Of a stretch of 64,000 bases of DNA, positions 56,564 through 64,000 are shown piece after piece. The DNA comes from Gordoniibacillus chartarius. Lineage in GTDB: Bacteria > Bacillota > Bacilli > Paenibacillales > NBRC-103111. Where the stretch lies: assembly GCF_042432825.1 (NCBI RefSeq), contig NZ_JBHLWN010000105.1, forward strand, positions 99,308 to 163,307, read 5' to 3'. Below the pieces are notes generated by a model. It saw nothing but the letters and a program-made list of their open reading frames with translations. It ran no database searches and was not told the origin of the DNA. Each line of letters begins with the position of its first letter. The stretch's first letter is position 1. Made by a program: the position numbers and the translations under genes.

Positions 56564-57889
56564 CTACACGTTTTCGGGCTGCAGCGTATAGCGGTTCTGC
56601 GGCACCTTCAGACCGAGATTGCCCCGCAGCGTATCGCTCTCGTATTCGGTTCGGAACAATCCTCTCCGCTGCAAAATCGGTACGACATGATCCACAAAGT
56701 CCGCCAAGCCGTCCGGTACGACGGTGCGGACATTAAAGCCGTCCGCCGCTCCTCCCTCGAACCACTTTTGGATCTGATCGGCCACCTGCTCCGGCGTACC
56801 GATGAAATGGCTGCGCGGCGTTGAAGCCCGCTGTGCGGTTTCGCGCAGCGTAAGCCCCTGCTCCCTGGCCTCCCGCTTGATCTTGTCCGTCGTGCTGCGG
56901 AAGCTGTTGCTGCCGAGGTCGCCAATATCGGGGAACGGCTCGTCGAGAGGGAACTGCGAAAAGTCGAAATGGTCGAAGTAGCGGCCCAAGTAGTTCAACG
57001 CTTGATGAATATCGACCAGTTCGGCGATTTCCAGGTACTTACGCTCGGCTTCCTCTTCGGTTGAGCCGACAATCGGTCCGATGCCGGGGAAGATCAGAAT
57101 GTCTTCGGGCCTTCGCCCGTGAGCAGCCGCTCTCGCTTTCACATCCGCATAGAACTGACGCGCTTCCTCGAAGGTCTCGTGACCGGAATAGACGGCATCG
57201 GCCGATTTGGCTGCAAGCTCTTTGCCCGGCTCGGACGACCCCGCCTGGAAGATCACCGGATGCCCCTGCCTCGAACGGGCGATGTTCAGCGGCCCCTGCA
57301 CGGAGAAATGCTTACCCTTATGGTGCAAGGTATGCAGCTTCGCCGGATCAAAAAATACGCCGCTCGCTTTGTCCCTCACGAACGCGTCGTCCTCCCACGA
57401 ATCCCATAGTCCCTTGACGACCTCCAGATGCTCCTCGGCGATTTCGTAACGAAGCGCATGTTGCGGATGCCCGCCCTTACCGAAGTTCAGCGCGGAGCCT
57501 TCCAGCGGCGAAGTGACAACATTCCACCCCGCCCTGCCCCGGCTGAGATGATCGAGCGAAGCGAACTGCCTCGCTACCGTAAAAGGCTCGCTGTAGGAGG
57601 TGGACAGCGTCGCGACCAGACCGATATGGGATGTTGCGCCCGTCAGGGCGGACAGCAAGGTTAACGGCTCAAACCGGTTCAGGAAATGCGGGTTCGACTT
57701 TTCATTGATATACAAACCGTCCGCGATGAACAGCAAGTCGAATTTTCCTTCCTCCGCTATGCGTGCCTGCTTCTTGTAAAACTCGATGTCGACGCTCGCG
57801 TCTCCGGGAATGTCCGGGTGTCTCCAGAACGAGACGCTATTGCCGACTCCGTTCAAGTTAGCCCCCAATTTTAACGTTCGTGTCGTCAT
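56564..57889 (-). CDS. NtaA/SnaA/DszA-family flavin monooxygenase (copy 3)
   Basis: 441 aa, same family as copies 1 and 2 (KLGANLNGVGNSVSFWRHP, PLEGSALNFGK, VIFQAGSSEPGK). First gene of the unit that runs to 47133. The start MTTRTLKL is chosen for GGAGAGG just upstream; an earlier in-frame ATG lacks one. Promoter and operator lie about 70-130 bp ahead. Confidence 0.9.
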   Translation of the reverse strand: MTTRTLKLGANLNGVGNSVSFWRHPDIPGDASVDIEFYKKQARIAEEGKFDLLFIADGLYINEKSNPHFLNRFEPLTLLSALTGATSHIGLVATLSTSYSEPFTVARQFASLDHLSRGRAGWNVVTSPLEGSALNFGKGGHPQHALRYEIAEEHLEVVKGLWDSWEDDAFVRDKASGVFFDPAKLHTLHHKGKHFSVQGPLNIARSRQGHPVIFQAGSSEPGKELAAKSADAVYSGHETFEEARQFYADVKARAAAHGRRPEDILIFPGIGPIVGSTEEEAERKYLEIAELVDIHQALNYLGRYFDHFDFSQFPLDEPFPDIGDLGSNSFRSTTDKIKREAREQGLTLRETAQRASTPRSHFIGTPEQVADQIQKWFEGGAADGFNVRTVVPDGLADFVDHVVPILQRRGLFRTEYESDTLRGNLGLKVPQNRYTLQPENV

Positions 57890-57952
57890 GGCCCCTCTCC
57901 TTTGTCCTTTAATACCAATCGGTATTATCGGAATTATTTCTGGCATCTTTAC

Positions 57953-57981
57953 TTTATACTAAAGCAGGCCCAAACTGTATA
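57953..57981 (-). promoter_or_regulatory. Promoter of the monooxygenase-importer unit
   Basis: TATACA (57976-57981), 17 bp, TATAAA (57953-57958) on the minus strand, with the operator-like motif starting 9 bp upstream of the -35 box. Confidence 0.55.
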
Positions 57982-57989
57982 TCGCATTG

Positions 57990-58017
57990 TTCTATCGAAG
58001 TATAGGAAAGTTCTATA
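57990..58017 (-). promoter_or_regulatory. Operator-like motif, copy 2
   Basis: TTCTAT-N6-ATAGGA (57990-58007) followed by GTTCTATA. Position directly upstream of the -35 box fits activation by a LysR-type protein. Confidence 0.65.
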
Positions 58018-58171
58018 GATGCTCCCGAGGCGGAACGGCCCTCTTTGATAGACACACTCTATACCGAAATAAAAAACTTCAATTAGCCGCCAAGTACCGT
58101 TCATGTTAATGTACTTTCATTACCCACTTATACAATATGAATAGTTCATTTTATGGAAAGCAGGTGACGTA

Positions 58172-59380
58172 ATGAGTCATCCATCCGATTGGAAACGAAA
58201 CTTATTCGTCTTATGGATCGGACTGTTTCTCAATCATGTCGCCTATACGCTGTCCGTGCCGTTCTTTCCGATTTTTCTGGAAACCGATCTCGGGATACGG
58301 CACGGTTTGGAAGTGTGGGCAGGCATATCCATTTCGCTTAGCTTTCTGATTAGCGGTCTATGCGCGCCGTTCTGGGGCTCCATTGCCGACAAGTACGGCA
58401 AGAAGCCGATGCTGATTCGATCCGGCATCGGCTTGGGGCTTGCTCATCTTGCAAATTATTGGGTCTACGATCCGATTTCATTCATTGCAATACGAATCTT
58501 TCAAGGGCTGATGGCGGGGTTCAGCCCCGTATCCGTCGCCTTCATCGGCGCCAATACGCCGGAGAAGCATGTCGGCTACGCGCTCGGCGTCATCTCGACG
58601 GCCACGGCGGCCGGCGGTATCCTCGGCCCTTTTGCCGGAGGCTTGCTGATCCACTGGGTCGGCTTACGAGAATGCTTCATCGCATCGGGGATCATCACGA
58701 TCGCCTCCGCCGCAATGGTTATGTTCGGCGTGAGAGAAATCCATAGGCCTGCGCAAGGGGGACGCTCCCGCGTATGGGACGATATCCGGCATGCTGCCGG
58801 CGACGCAAGGCTGCTGCGGATTTTCGCGCTCATCTTCATCGTCTCCACATCCGTAACGATTCTGGAGCCGCTGCTGACTCTTTACGTCGTACAGCTCGGC
58901 ATTGGAGCCGGCAGCGCCGCGCTCAGCTCGGGCATCGTGTTCTCGGCGGTCGGCGTCGCAACCGTACTAATGGGACCGTTCTGGGGCAAACTCGGGGGGC
59001 GGATCGGTTATGAGAAGACGCTGTTCGTCGGACTGCTCGGCGGCGCATTGGGCAATTTGCTGCAGCTCGCCTTTCACAACATCGTCGGCTTCGGTCTGCT
59101 TCGCTTCGGCTACGGCTTGTTCTTCGCCGCCGTGTTTCCTGCCATGAATGCGCTGATCGTCAAGTACGCCAACACCGAGTTCCGCGGCCGTGCCGTAAGT
59201 CTCAGCCAGACCTGCAGCCAGTTCGGTATCGTTGCAGGGCCGCTGCTTGGCGGTTTGCTGGGAGGATGGATCGGGATTCCGTTCGTATTTGTGCTTACGG
59301 GGGTTACGCTGCTGCTCTCCGCTTGGAATGTCCGTATGACGGGAAGGAGAACCAAGGAACTGCCGCTCCAGCTCCATTGA
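58172..59380 (+). CDS. MFS exporter (DHA1 type)
   Basis: 402 aa with about 12 membrane segments. MFS motif A GSIADKYGKKPML between segments 2 and 3 and the antiporter-type motif C (GILGPFAGGLL) in segment 5. Related to MdtG-like drug or metabolite exporters. AGGTGA precedes the start. It is divergent from the sulfur island; whether it exports a sulfur compound or is unrelated cannot be told. Confidence 0.9.
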   Translation: MSHPSDWKRNLFVLWIGLFLNHVAYTLSVPFFPIFLETDLGIRHGLEVWAGISISLSFLISGLCAPFWGSIADKYGKKPMLIRSGIGLGLAHLANYWVYDPISFIAIRIFQGLMAGFSPVSVAFIGANTPEKHVGYALGVISTATAAGGILGPFAGGLLIHWVGLRECFIASGIITIASAAMVMFGVREIHRPAQGGRSRVWDDIRHAAGDARLLRIFALIFIVSTSVTILEPLLTLYVVQLGIGAGSAALSSGIVFSAVGVATVLMGPFWGKLGGRIGYEKTLFVGLLGGALGNLLQLAFHNIVGFGLLRFGYGLFFAAVFPAMNALIVKYANTEFRGRAVSLSQTCSQFGIVAGPLLGGLLGGWIGIPFVFVLTGVTLLLSAWNVRMTGRRTKELPLQLH

Positions 59381-59424
59381 AATTTCGTTCCCGATACGTA
59401 TATCAAAATAAAACAGAAAAACCG

Positions 59425-59465
59425 AAAAAACAGTCTAATAACGTTACGTTATAGACTGTTTCTCG
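59425..59465. terminator. Bidirectional terminator
   Basis: Stem CAGTCT(A)ATAACG / CGTTATAGACTG (59431-59458) flanked by A-rich sequence on the left and TTTCTCGTTT on the right, between convergent MFS and reductase genes. Confidence 0.82.
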
Positions 59466-59512
59466 TTTGCAGCGCTCTTTCGCCATCACGATATTTATAT
59501 GCAAATGTTTAC

Positions 59513-60553
59513 TTAATAAAGTGTTTTAACGGCCTCGGAGGTAAAGGGGATCAATTCAGCCGTACGACCGTCGCGGATTTTACTTGCCCAAGCAGGGTCA
59601 ACCAATAATGCCCTTCCTACAGCTACGAGATCAAATTCTTCACGTTCAAGCCTCTCGATTAACCCGTCGATCTTTGCATGATTGGCACCTTTGCCTTCGG
59701 TAAAGAGACTCGTGAAATCGCCATCCAAACCAACCGATCCTACTGTAATCGTCGGTTTCCCGGTCAGCTTCTTGGTCCATCCGGCAAGATTCAGATCGGA
59801 ACCCTCGAACTCAGGCTCCCAGAAACGGCGAGTTGAGCAGTGGAACATATCGACGCCCGCATCGACTAAAGGCGCCAAGAATTTCTCCAGCTCGGCAGGA
59901 GATTCAGCCAATTTGGCCGTGTAGTCTGTCGCCTTCCATTGCGAGAAGCGCAGTACGATGGGGAATTCCGGCCCGACGGCACGGCGGCATGCCTCGATGA
60001 TCTCCACTGCGAAGCGCGTGCGCGCAACCATGTCACCGCCATAGCTGTCGGTACGCGGATTCGTTTTCTCCCAAAAGAATTGGTCGATCAAATATCCATG
60101 CGCTCCATGCAGCTCAATGCCGTCGAAGCCCAGCCGTTTCGCTTCAAGGGCTGATTGCGCGAACGATTGGACGATCGAGGCAATATCCGATTCCGAATAA
60201 TCGCCAACATGCCCTCGTGCTCCCATATGCCAAATCTGCGGTATGATACGACCGCCTGCCTCGTGAACTGCAGTCACTACGTTGGCCCAGCCGCCGAGTG
60301 CCGCCTCACCGTAAAGGTGCGGTACGTTACCTTGATTGGACGCGTCCGGATGCTGGACGACCGTACCTTCCGTTACGATAAGGCCAACCCCATTCTCAGC
60401 CCTGCGGCGGTAATAGTCGGCCACATCCGAACCCGGCACCCCGTCTGGAGAAAACTGCCGGGTCATCGGTGCCATCACGATCCGACTCGATAACGTTATT
60501 TTCCCGAATGTGAACGGTTTGAACAAGGACTGAACCGATTGAGCATAAGTCAT
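59513..60553 (-). CDS. OYE-type NADH:flavin oxidoreductase
   Basis: 346 aa. FMN barrel with IVMAPMTRQFS, PQIWHMGARG, IELHGAHGYLIDQFFW and VGRALLVDP. Likely an ene-reductase for electrophilic alkenes. Start MTYAQSVQ has GGGAGG 11 nt upstream. A palindrome shared with the TetR promoter lies 141 bp upstream, so TetR probably represses both. Confidence 0.9.
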   Translation of the reverse strand: MTYAQSVQSLFKPFTFGKITLSSRIVMAPMTRQFSPDGVPGSDVADYYRRRAENGVGLIVTEGTVVQHPDASNQGNVPHLYGEAALGGWANVVTAVHEAGGRIIPQIWHMGARGHVGDYSESDIASIVQSFAQSALEAKRLGFDGIELHGAHGYLIDQFFWEKTNPRTDSYGGDMVARTRFAVEIIEACRRAVGPEFPIVLRFSQWKATDYTAKLAESPAELEKFLAPLVDAGVDMFHCSTRRFWEPEFEGSDLNLAGWTKKLTGKPTITVGSVGLDGDFTSLFTEGKGANHAKIDGLIERLEREEFDLVAVGRALLVDPAWASKIRDGRTAELIPFTSEAVKTLY

Positions 60554-60693
60554 AACGATAATAACCTCCCAAATACATGATAATTGATGAACCAGATATT
60601 AACAGTTTGCCTTACATAGCTTCTGGAGAACGTTCGGCGGATCACCTCCTTGGAATCACTTTAGTGATGACGGTTTTACCGCAAAGGACATAC

Positions 60694-60709
60694 TTGACCG
60701 CGCAGTCAA
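60694..60709. promoter_or_regulatory. TetR operator candidate upstream of the reductase
   Basis: TTGACCGCGCAGTCAA, a 16-bp inverted repeat nearly identical to that overlapping the tetR promoter at 61331. Confidence 0.7.
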
Positions 60710-60729
60710 AAACTTCGCAAAAAAAAAGA

Positions 60730-61311
60730 TCAAGGAGCGAGCAGCGCAAATGTCGTTCGCAGAACCGCATCGATCCGCTCCCGGGGAGCACCCGACTTCT
60801 CCATAATTTTCGCGCCGAGCAGCGCGTTCCTCAAATATTCGGCAAGCTCTTGGCTGGTATGGCGGGTCGTGATCAGCTGCTGCTCCTGACCGCTGCGAAT
60901 GACCTTCTCGAGTATTTGCCCTACTTCGGTAAACATCATCTCGATTTCACGGGTCACTTCCTCGTCGCCGGTTCCAAATTCCAAAGAGGAATTGACCATA
61001 AGACATCCTCTGCCGTGTGTTTCGTTACTTCGGCATAGCGTAACGTCGCGGATGGCCTCCAGCTTGATTAAAGGCGACACTTCCTGCGAGGACAGCTCTT
61101 CCAGCACCGCAATAGTTTGTACGCGATACAGCGCCAGCGCCTTTAAGAATAGAGCCCGCTTGTCTTCAAATACGCAGTACAAGCTTTGCTTCTTGACCTG
61201 TGTCGTACGGGTCAAATCTTCAAACGAAGTGGACTTAAAGCCTTTCGTCCAAAATAGTTCCATGGACTGGTGCAATGCACGATCGATATCAAATTCTCTT
61301 GGTCTGCTCAT
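60730..61311 (-). CDS. TetR-family repressor
   Basis: 193 aa. DNA-binding domain MSRPREFDIDRALHQSMELF with TSFEDLTRTTQVKKQSLYCVF, then a ligand domain with CRSNETHGRGCLMVNSSLEF, typical of the AcrR/YezE-like subgroup that controls reductases of reactive electrophiles. The start lies 6 nt from its -10 box and has no ribosome site, suggesting a leaderless message. Stop is 176 bp before the reductase start. Confidence 0.9.
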   Translation of the reverse strand: MSRPREFDIDRALHQSMELFWTKGFKSTSFEDLTRTTQVKKQSLYCVFEDKRALFLKALALYRVQTIAVLEELSSQEVSPLIKLEAIRDVTLCRSNETHGRGCLMVNSSLEFGTGDEEVTREIEMMFTEVGQILEKVIRSGQEQQLITTRHTSQELAEYLRNALLGAKIMEKSGAPRERIDAVLRTTFALLAP

Positions 61312-61317
61312 ACGTTC

Positions 61318-61346
61318 ATGATAGCAGTTATTGACTGCCGAGTCAA
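61318..61346 (-). promoter_or_regulatory. tetR promoter overlapping its operator
   Basis: TTGACT (61341-61346), 17 bp, TATCAT (61318-61323). The palindrome TTGACTGCCGAGTCAA (61331-61346) covers the -35 box and spacer, so binding would block polymerase. Confidence 0.75.
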
Positions 61347-61401
61347 AAACGTTCGCCAAGACTCCATCACTTATTCCGGCAGCCCTTCCGCATGAACGCA
61401 G

Positions 61402-61441
61402 CAAAACGCCCCGAGCCCTTTCGTCCGAAAGGTTCGGGGCG
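61402..61441 (-). terminator. Terminator of the molybdopterin gene
   Basis: Stem CGCCCCGAACC / GGCTCGGGGCG (61408-61418 with 61431-61441) with an inner TTTCG/CGAAA pair, then TTTTGCT on the minus strand. Confidence 0.8.
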
Positions 61442-61456
61442 ATCTTATCGTCTCAA

Positions 61457-63505
61457 CTATGCGTTACCGACCTTCTCAACGGCCACTTTTCCGGAGAAAA
61501 ATACGGCGCCGCCCCCCATATCCGCCAACCGGTCCGGCGTTAGAGCGTTCACCAGGTTGCCGGTGCCGGATACGTCCGCCCAGAGCCCTTGGCTGACGAC
61601 AACGCCCCGCAGCACATCCCGCCCTACGGCCACAGGCAGCTTGCACGCGCCCCGCCCGTTGCGTACCCATACGACCTCGCCGTCGGCAATGCCGAGCTCC
61701 GCCGCATCGTCCTCATTCATATGCAGCTTCTGTTCTTTTTCCAAAGAAACATGCTTTTCGTTATGCGCAAACGTCGAGTTCAGGAAATGATGATTCGGAG
61801 CCGGAATGAACCGGAACGGCAGCGCTTCGTCTTCGTCCGGGAGCGGGATATACGTAGGAAGCGGCGGATAGCCGTCCCTTTCCATGGCCGCCGAATACAG
61901 CTCGATTTTACCGCTAGGCGTGCGCAGGATGTCCGTCACAAGCTGCGGTCTGCTCGCCTTCACGAACTTCTCCCGCTCCAGCCGCTCCAGCGTAATACCC
62001 GACAAATTCGGATTGCGGGGATGATTCAGAGCTTGACGAATCATGTCCTCCTCCGAGTCCTGCAGCGCCGTGTCCGTAAAGCCCATCGCCGCCGCAAGCA
62101 GCCGGAATACGTCCACATTCGACTTGCTTTCGCCGTACGGCTCGATGACCGGCTGCTGAAGCTGAATGTAATGGTGCCAATAAGATCGGTATATATCGGT
62201 ATTCTCAAACGACGAAGTCGCCGGAAGTACAATATCCGCATACCGGGCTGTCTCCGTCAGGAACAAATCGTGAACGACCGTAAACAAGTCTTCGCGCGCC
62301 AGCCCCTCCCTTACCTTGCCCGCGTTCGGCGCCACCACTGCAGGGTTGGAATTGTATACGTACAGCGAACGAATCGGCGGATTCAGCTCATGCAGCGCCA
62401 TACCCAGCTGATTCATGTTCACGCTGCGCGCGCCGCCTCGGCGCAAGTCCGGTCTCTGCAGAGCGGACATGTTGAAATCGAGGTAAGCGCCGTTCCCCTT
62501 AATCGCGCCGCCTCCCGGATGCTTCCACTGCCCTGTCAGCGCAGGCAGGCAGGCGACCGTCCGTACGAACATGCCGCCGTTATCGTGATGCTGCGGGCCG
62601 TTGCCGATCCGGATAAACGATGGCGTCGTACCGCCGTACAAGCGCGCCAGCTTGACGATGTCGTCTGCGGGCACGCCGGTAATCGCAGATGCCCGCTCCG
62701 GGTCGTACGGCTTGACGTGCTCCCTTAGCTGCTCGTGGCCGACTGTGTATTCACGCAGGAACGCATCGTCCGTGAGACCCTCATCAAACAAAACGTACAT
62801 AATGCCGAGCGCCAGCGCCGCGTCCGTACCGGGCTTCAGCGGAATGAACCAGTCCGCCCAGCGGGCCGTACGGTTCCGGTGCACGTCGATGCAGACGATC
62901 TGCGCACCGTTGCTTCTCGCTTGTTCCGAAAGCATCACCTGGTGCATATTCGTGCTCACCGCATTGACGCCCCACATGATGTGCAGCTTCGCGTCGACGG
63001 TAGCTTCCGGGTCCGTGCCGAAGCTGCCGCCCATCGTATAGGCATAGCCGACCGTGCCGGCCGCCTCGCATATCGCATACTGCAAACGGGTTGCGCCCAG
63101 CCGGTTAAAGAACCTGCGGTCCATTCCTTCCGTCCCGATCCGCCCCATATTGCCGTAGAAGCTGTAGGGCAGTATACTTTCGGGCCCGTCCGTTTCGATC
63201 AGCTTCTTCCACCGCTCGGCAATTTCGCCGATCGCTTCCTCCCAGCCGATTCGCTCGAATTGTCCGCTGCCCTTCGGTCCCGTTCTTCGCAGCGGATATT
63301 GAAGACGGGCGGGGTCATAAATGCGATCCGCCATATGACGCACTTTGTTGCAGATTTTCCCCTGCGTTACCGGATGTGACGGGTCCCCTTCGATTTTCAC
63401 GATCCGGCCGTTCTCTTTATGTACCAGCAGTGCGCATTGATCCGGACAGTCCAGGGAGCATACCGACGAAAATACGCCGTTCAAGGATTCTGTATAGTTA
63501 GGCAT
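61457..63505 (-). CDS. Molybdopterin oxidoreductase (YoaE-like)
   Basis: 682 aa, cytoplasmic, no twin-arginine signal. Cys16, Cys20, Cys24 and Cys52 form the N-terminal 4Fe-4S site. The bis-MGD domains follow, with MWGVNAVSTNMHQ, DVHRNRTARWADWFIPLKPGTDAALALG and a C-terminal molydop-binding barrel (about 565-680). A cysteine in ICEAAGTVGY (near residue 146) is a possible Mo ligand. It resembles B. subtilis YoaE and formate dehydrogenase/thiosulfate reductase-type enzymes, but has no partner subunits nearby. Substrate unknown. Start has GAGGAGAG upstream. Confidence 0.92.
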   Translation of the reverse strand: MPNYTESLNGVFSSVCSLDCPDQCALLVHKENGRIVKIEGDPSHPVTQGKICNKVRHMADRIYDPARLQYPLRRTGPKGSGQFERIGWEEAIGEIAERWKKLIETDGPESILPYSFYGNMGRIGTEGMDRRFFNRLGATRLQYAICEAAGTVGYAYTMGGSFGTDPEATVDAKLHIMWGVNAVSTNMHQVMLSEQARSNGAQIVCIDVHRNRTARWADWFIPLKPGTDAALALGIMYVLFDEGLTDDAFLREYTVGHEQLREHVKPYDPERASAITGVPADDIVKLARLYGGTTPSFIRIGNGPQHHDNGGMFVRTVACLPALTGQWKHPGGGAIKGNGAYLDFNMSALQRPDLRRGGARSVNMNQLGMALHELNPPIRSLYVYNSNPAVVAPNAGKVREGLAREDLFTVVHDLFLTETARYADIVLPATSSFENTDIYRSYWHHYIQLQQPVIEPYGESKSNVDVFRLLAAAMGFTDTALQDSEEDMIRQALNHPRNPNLSGITLERLEREKFVKASRPQLVTDILRTPSGKIELYSAAMERDGYPPLPTYIPLPDEDEALPFRFIPAPNHHFLNSTFAHNEKHVSLEKEQKLHMNEDDAAELGIADGEVVWVRNGRGACKLPVAVGRDVLRGVVVSQGLWADVSGTGNLVNALTPDRLADMGGGAVFFSGKVAVEKVGNA

Positions 63506-63575
63506 GGTGCAAACTCTCCTCTATCTCGATCTACAGTATGTAAAGCTTATCATATTGAATGCCCCCGTTAAAGCA

Positions 63576-63614
63576 ACAAAAAAAGCGTATGAGCGGTATC
63601 GTTCGCCCATACGC
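63576..63614 (-). terminator. Terminator of the HPr-like gene
   Basis: Stem GCGTATGGGCG / CGCTCATACGC (63585-63595 with 63604-63614) followed by TTTTTTTG on the minus strand. Confidence 0.88.
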
Positions 63615-63627
63615 CGGCCATTTCCGT

Positions 63628-63918
63628 TCATAGCGCCTTCCTGAGCAGTCCGGGCGATACCGGCGCCTTATGGAGCAAGGACTCCAATGCAGCGTTCGCC
63701 TCTTCCTCGTCGGGACCGTCGATGATCAATTGAAGCTCTCCTCTGCTTTGGAACTGCAAGCAGAACGAGACCATGCCCAGCACACCCTTACAATTCAGCA
63801 AATAACCGTTAGAGTGAAAGCTGACGTTACTTTTGAACCTGTTGGCGGCCTCTACGAAATCCAACGTTTGCTTCAACGTGAAGTTCGGAGGCAGTTGAAT
63901 CCGGCGCGAAACGCTCAT
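63628..63918 (-). CDS. HPr-fold protein lacking both phosphorylation sites
   Basis: 96 aa. The middle and C-terminus align well with HPr (AANRFKSNVSF, CKGVLGMVSF, GPDEEEANAALESLL). The GIHARP loop with the PTS histidine is replaced by NFTLKQ and the regulatory serine (KSIMG) by Gly (KGVLG). It therefore cannot act as a phosphocarrier or by HPr kinase; a binding or regulatory role is possible. GGAGGG precedes the start; a terminator follows. Confidence 0.85.
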   Translation of the reverse strand: MSVSRRIQLPPNFTLKQTLDFVEAANRFKSNVSFHSNGYLLNCKGVLGMVSFCLQFQSRGELQLIIDGPDEEEANAALESLLHKAPVSPGLLRKAL

Positions 63919-63952
63919 GGGAAATCCCTCCTTATTGAAATATAGACTCTCG

Positions 63953-63996
63953 GCGTTCGCCGAGTCAGGTGGGACAAGGGTTTTCCCTGACCACCC
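63953..63996 (-). other. Structured leader of the HPr-like gene
   Basis: Two hairpins: CTCGGCG / CGCCGAG with a TT loop at about 63951-63966, and GTCAGG / CCTGAC (63964-63969, 63986-63991). GGTGGG and CCACCC offer a competing pairing. I do not recognise a known riboswitch class; the region is cut by the window end. Confidence 0.35.
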
Positions 63997-64000
63997 CAGA

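Overview
The window looks like a chromosome segment of a GC-rich, spore-former-type Bacillota, most likely Paenibacillaceae. Pointers are the SAM-I riboswitch upstream of metNIQ, a Bacillus-type des-desK-desR cold-sensing set, lipobox substrate-binding proteins, strong GGAGG ribosome sites, and NRPS sequence style (E-domain/COM junctions, ornithine and glycine codes) seen in Paenibacillus and Brevibacillus. Nearly all genes lie on the minus strand.

Region 1 (1-25,924) is a non-ribosomal peptide cluster transcribed leftward: a stand-alone condensation-remnant/adenylation protein, an SbnA-type and an SbnB-type enzyme (together making L-2,3-diaminopropionate, Dap), a 6,779-residue six-module NRPS ending in an epimerase, and the start of the next NRPS, which leaves the window. 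The adenylation domain of module 2 has lost its ATP-binding motifs, while the stand-alone adenylation protein has no carrier domain. The two defects fit each other, so the free A protein probably loads module 2 in trans. Specificity residues suggest Dap - Dap(?) - Gly - Orn - unknown - D-Tyr - further residues.

Region 2 (25,925-33,650) holds a 1.2-kb mostly non-coding stretch with a repeat-like element, a 58-residue small gene, metNIQ behind a SAM-I riboswitch, des-desK-desR, and a small SET-domain gene on the plus strand.

Region 3 (33,665-58,020) is a 24-kb leftward sulfur-scavenging island: five luciferase-like flavin monooxygenases, three GNAT acetyltransferases, two M20 deacylases, a SolA-like oxidase, an old-yellow-enzyme reductase, OsmC-, thioredoxin-, and DinB-like proteins, a polar amino acid ABC importer, a GsiA-like (fused ATPase) peptide/glutathione ABC importer, and a LysR regulator. 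It resembles an expanded version of the Bacillus ytm and yxe operons, which acetylate, oxidatively cleave and deacetylate S-substituted cysteines. Two transcription units share an almost identical operator-like motif just upstream of their promoters.

Region 4 (58,172-64,000) has an MFS exporter, an OYE-type reductase and a TetR regulator sharing a 16-bp palindrome, a molybdopterin oxidoreductase of the YoaE type, and an HPr-fold protein that has lost both HPr phosphorylation sites.
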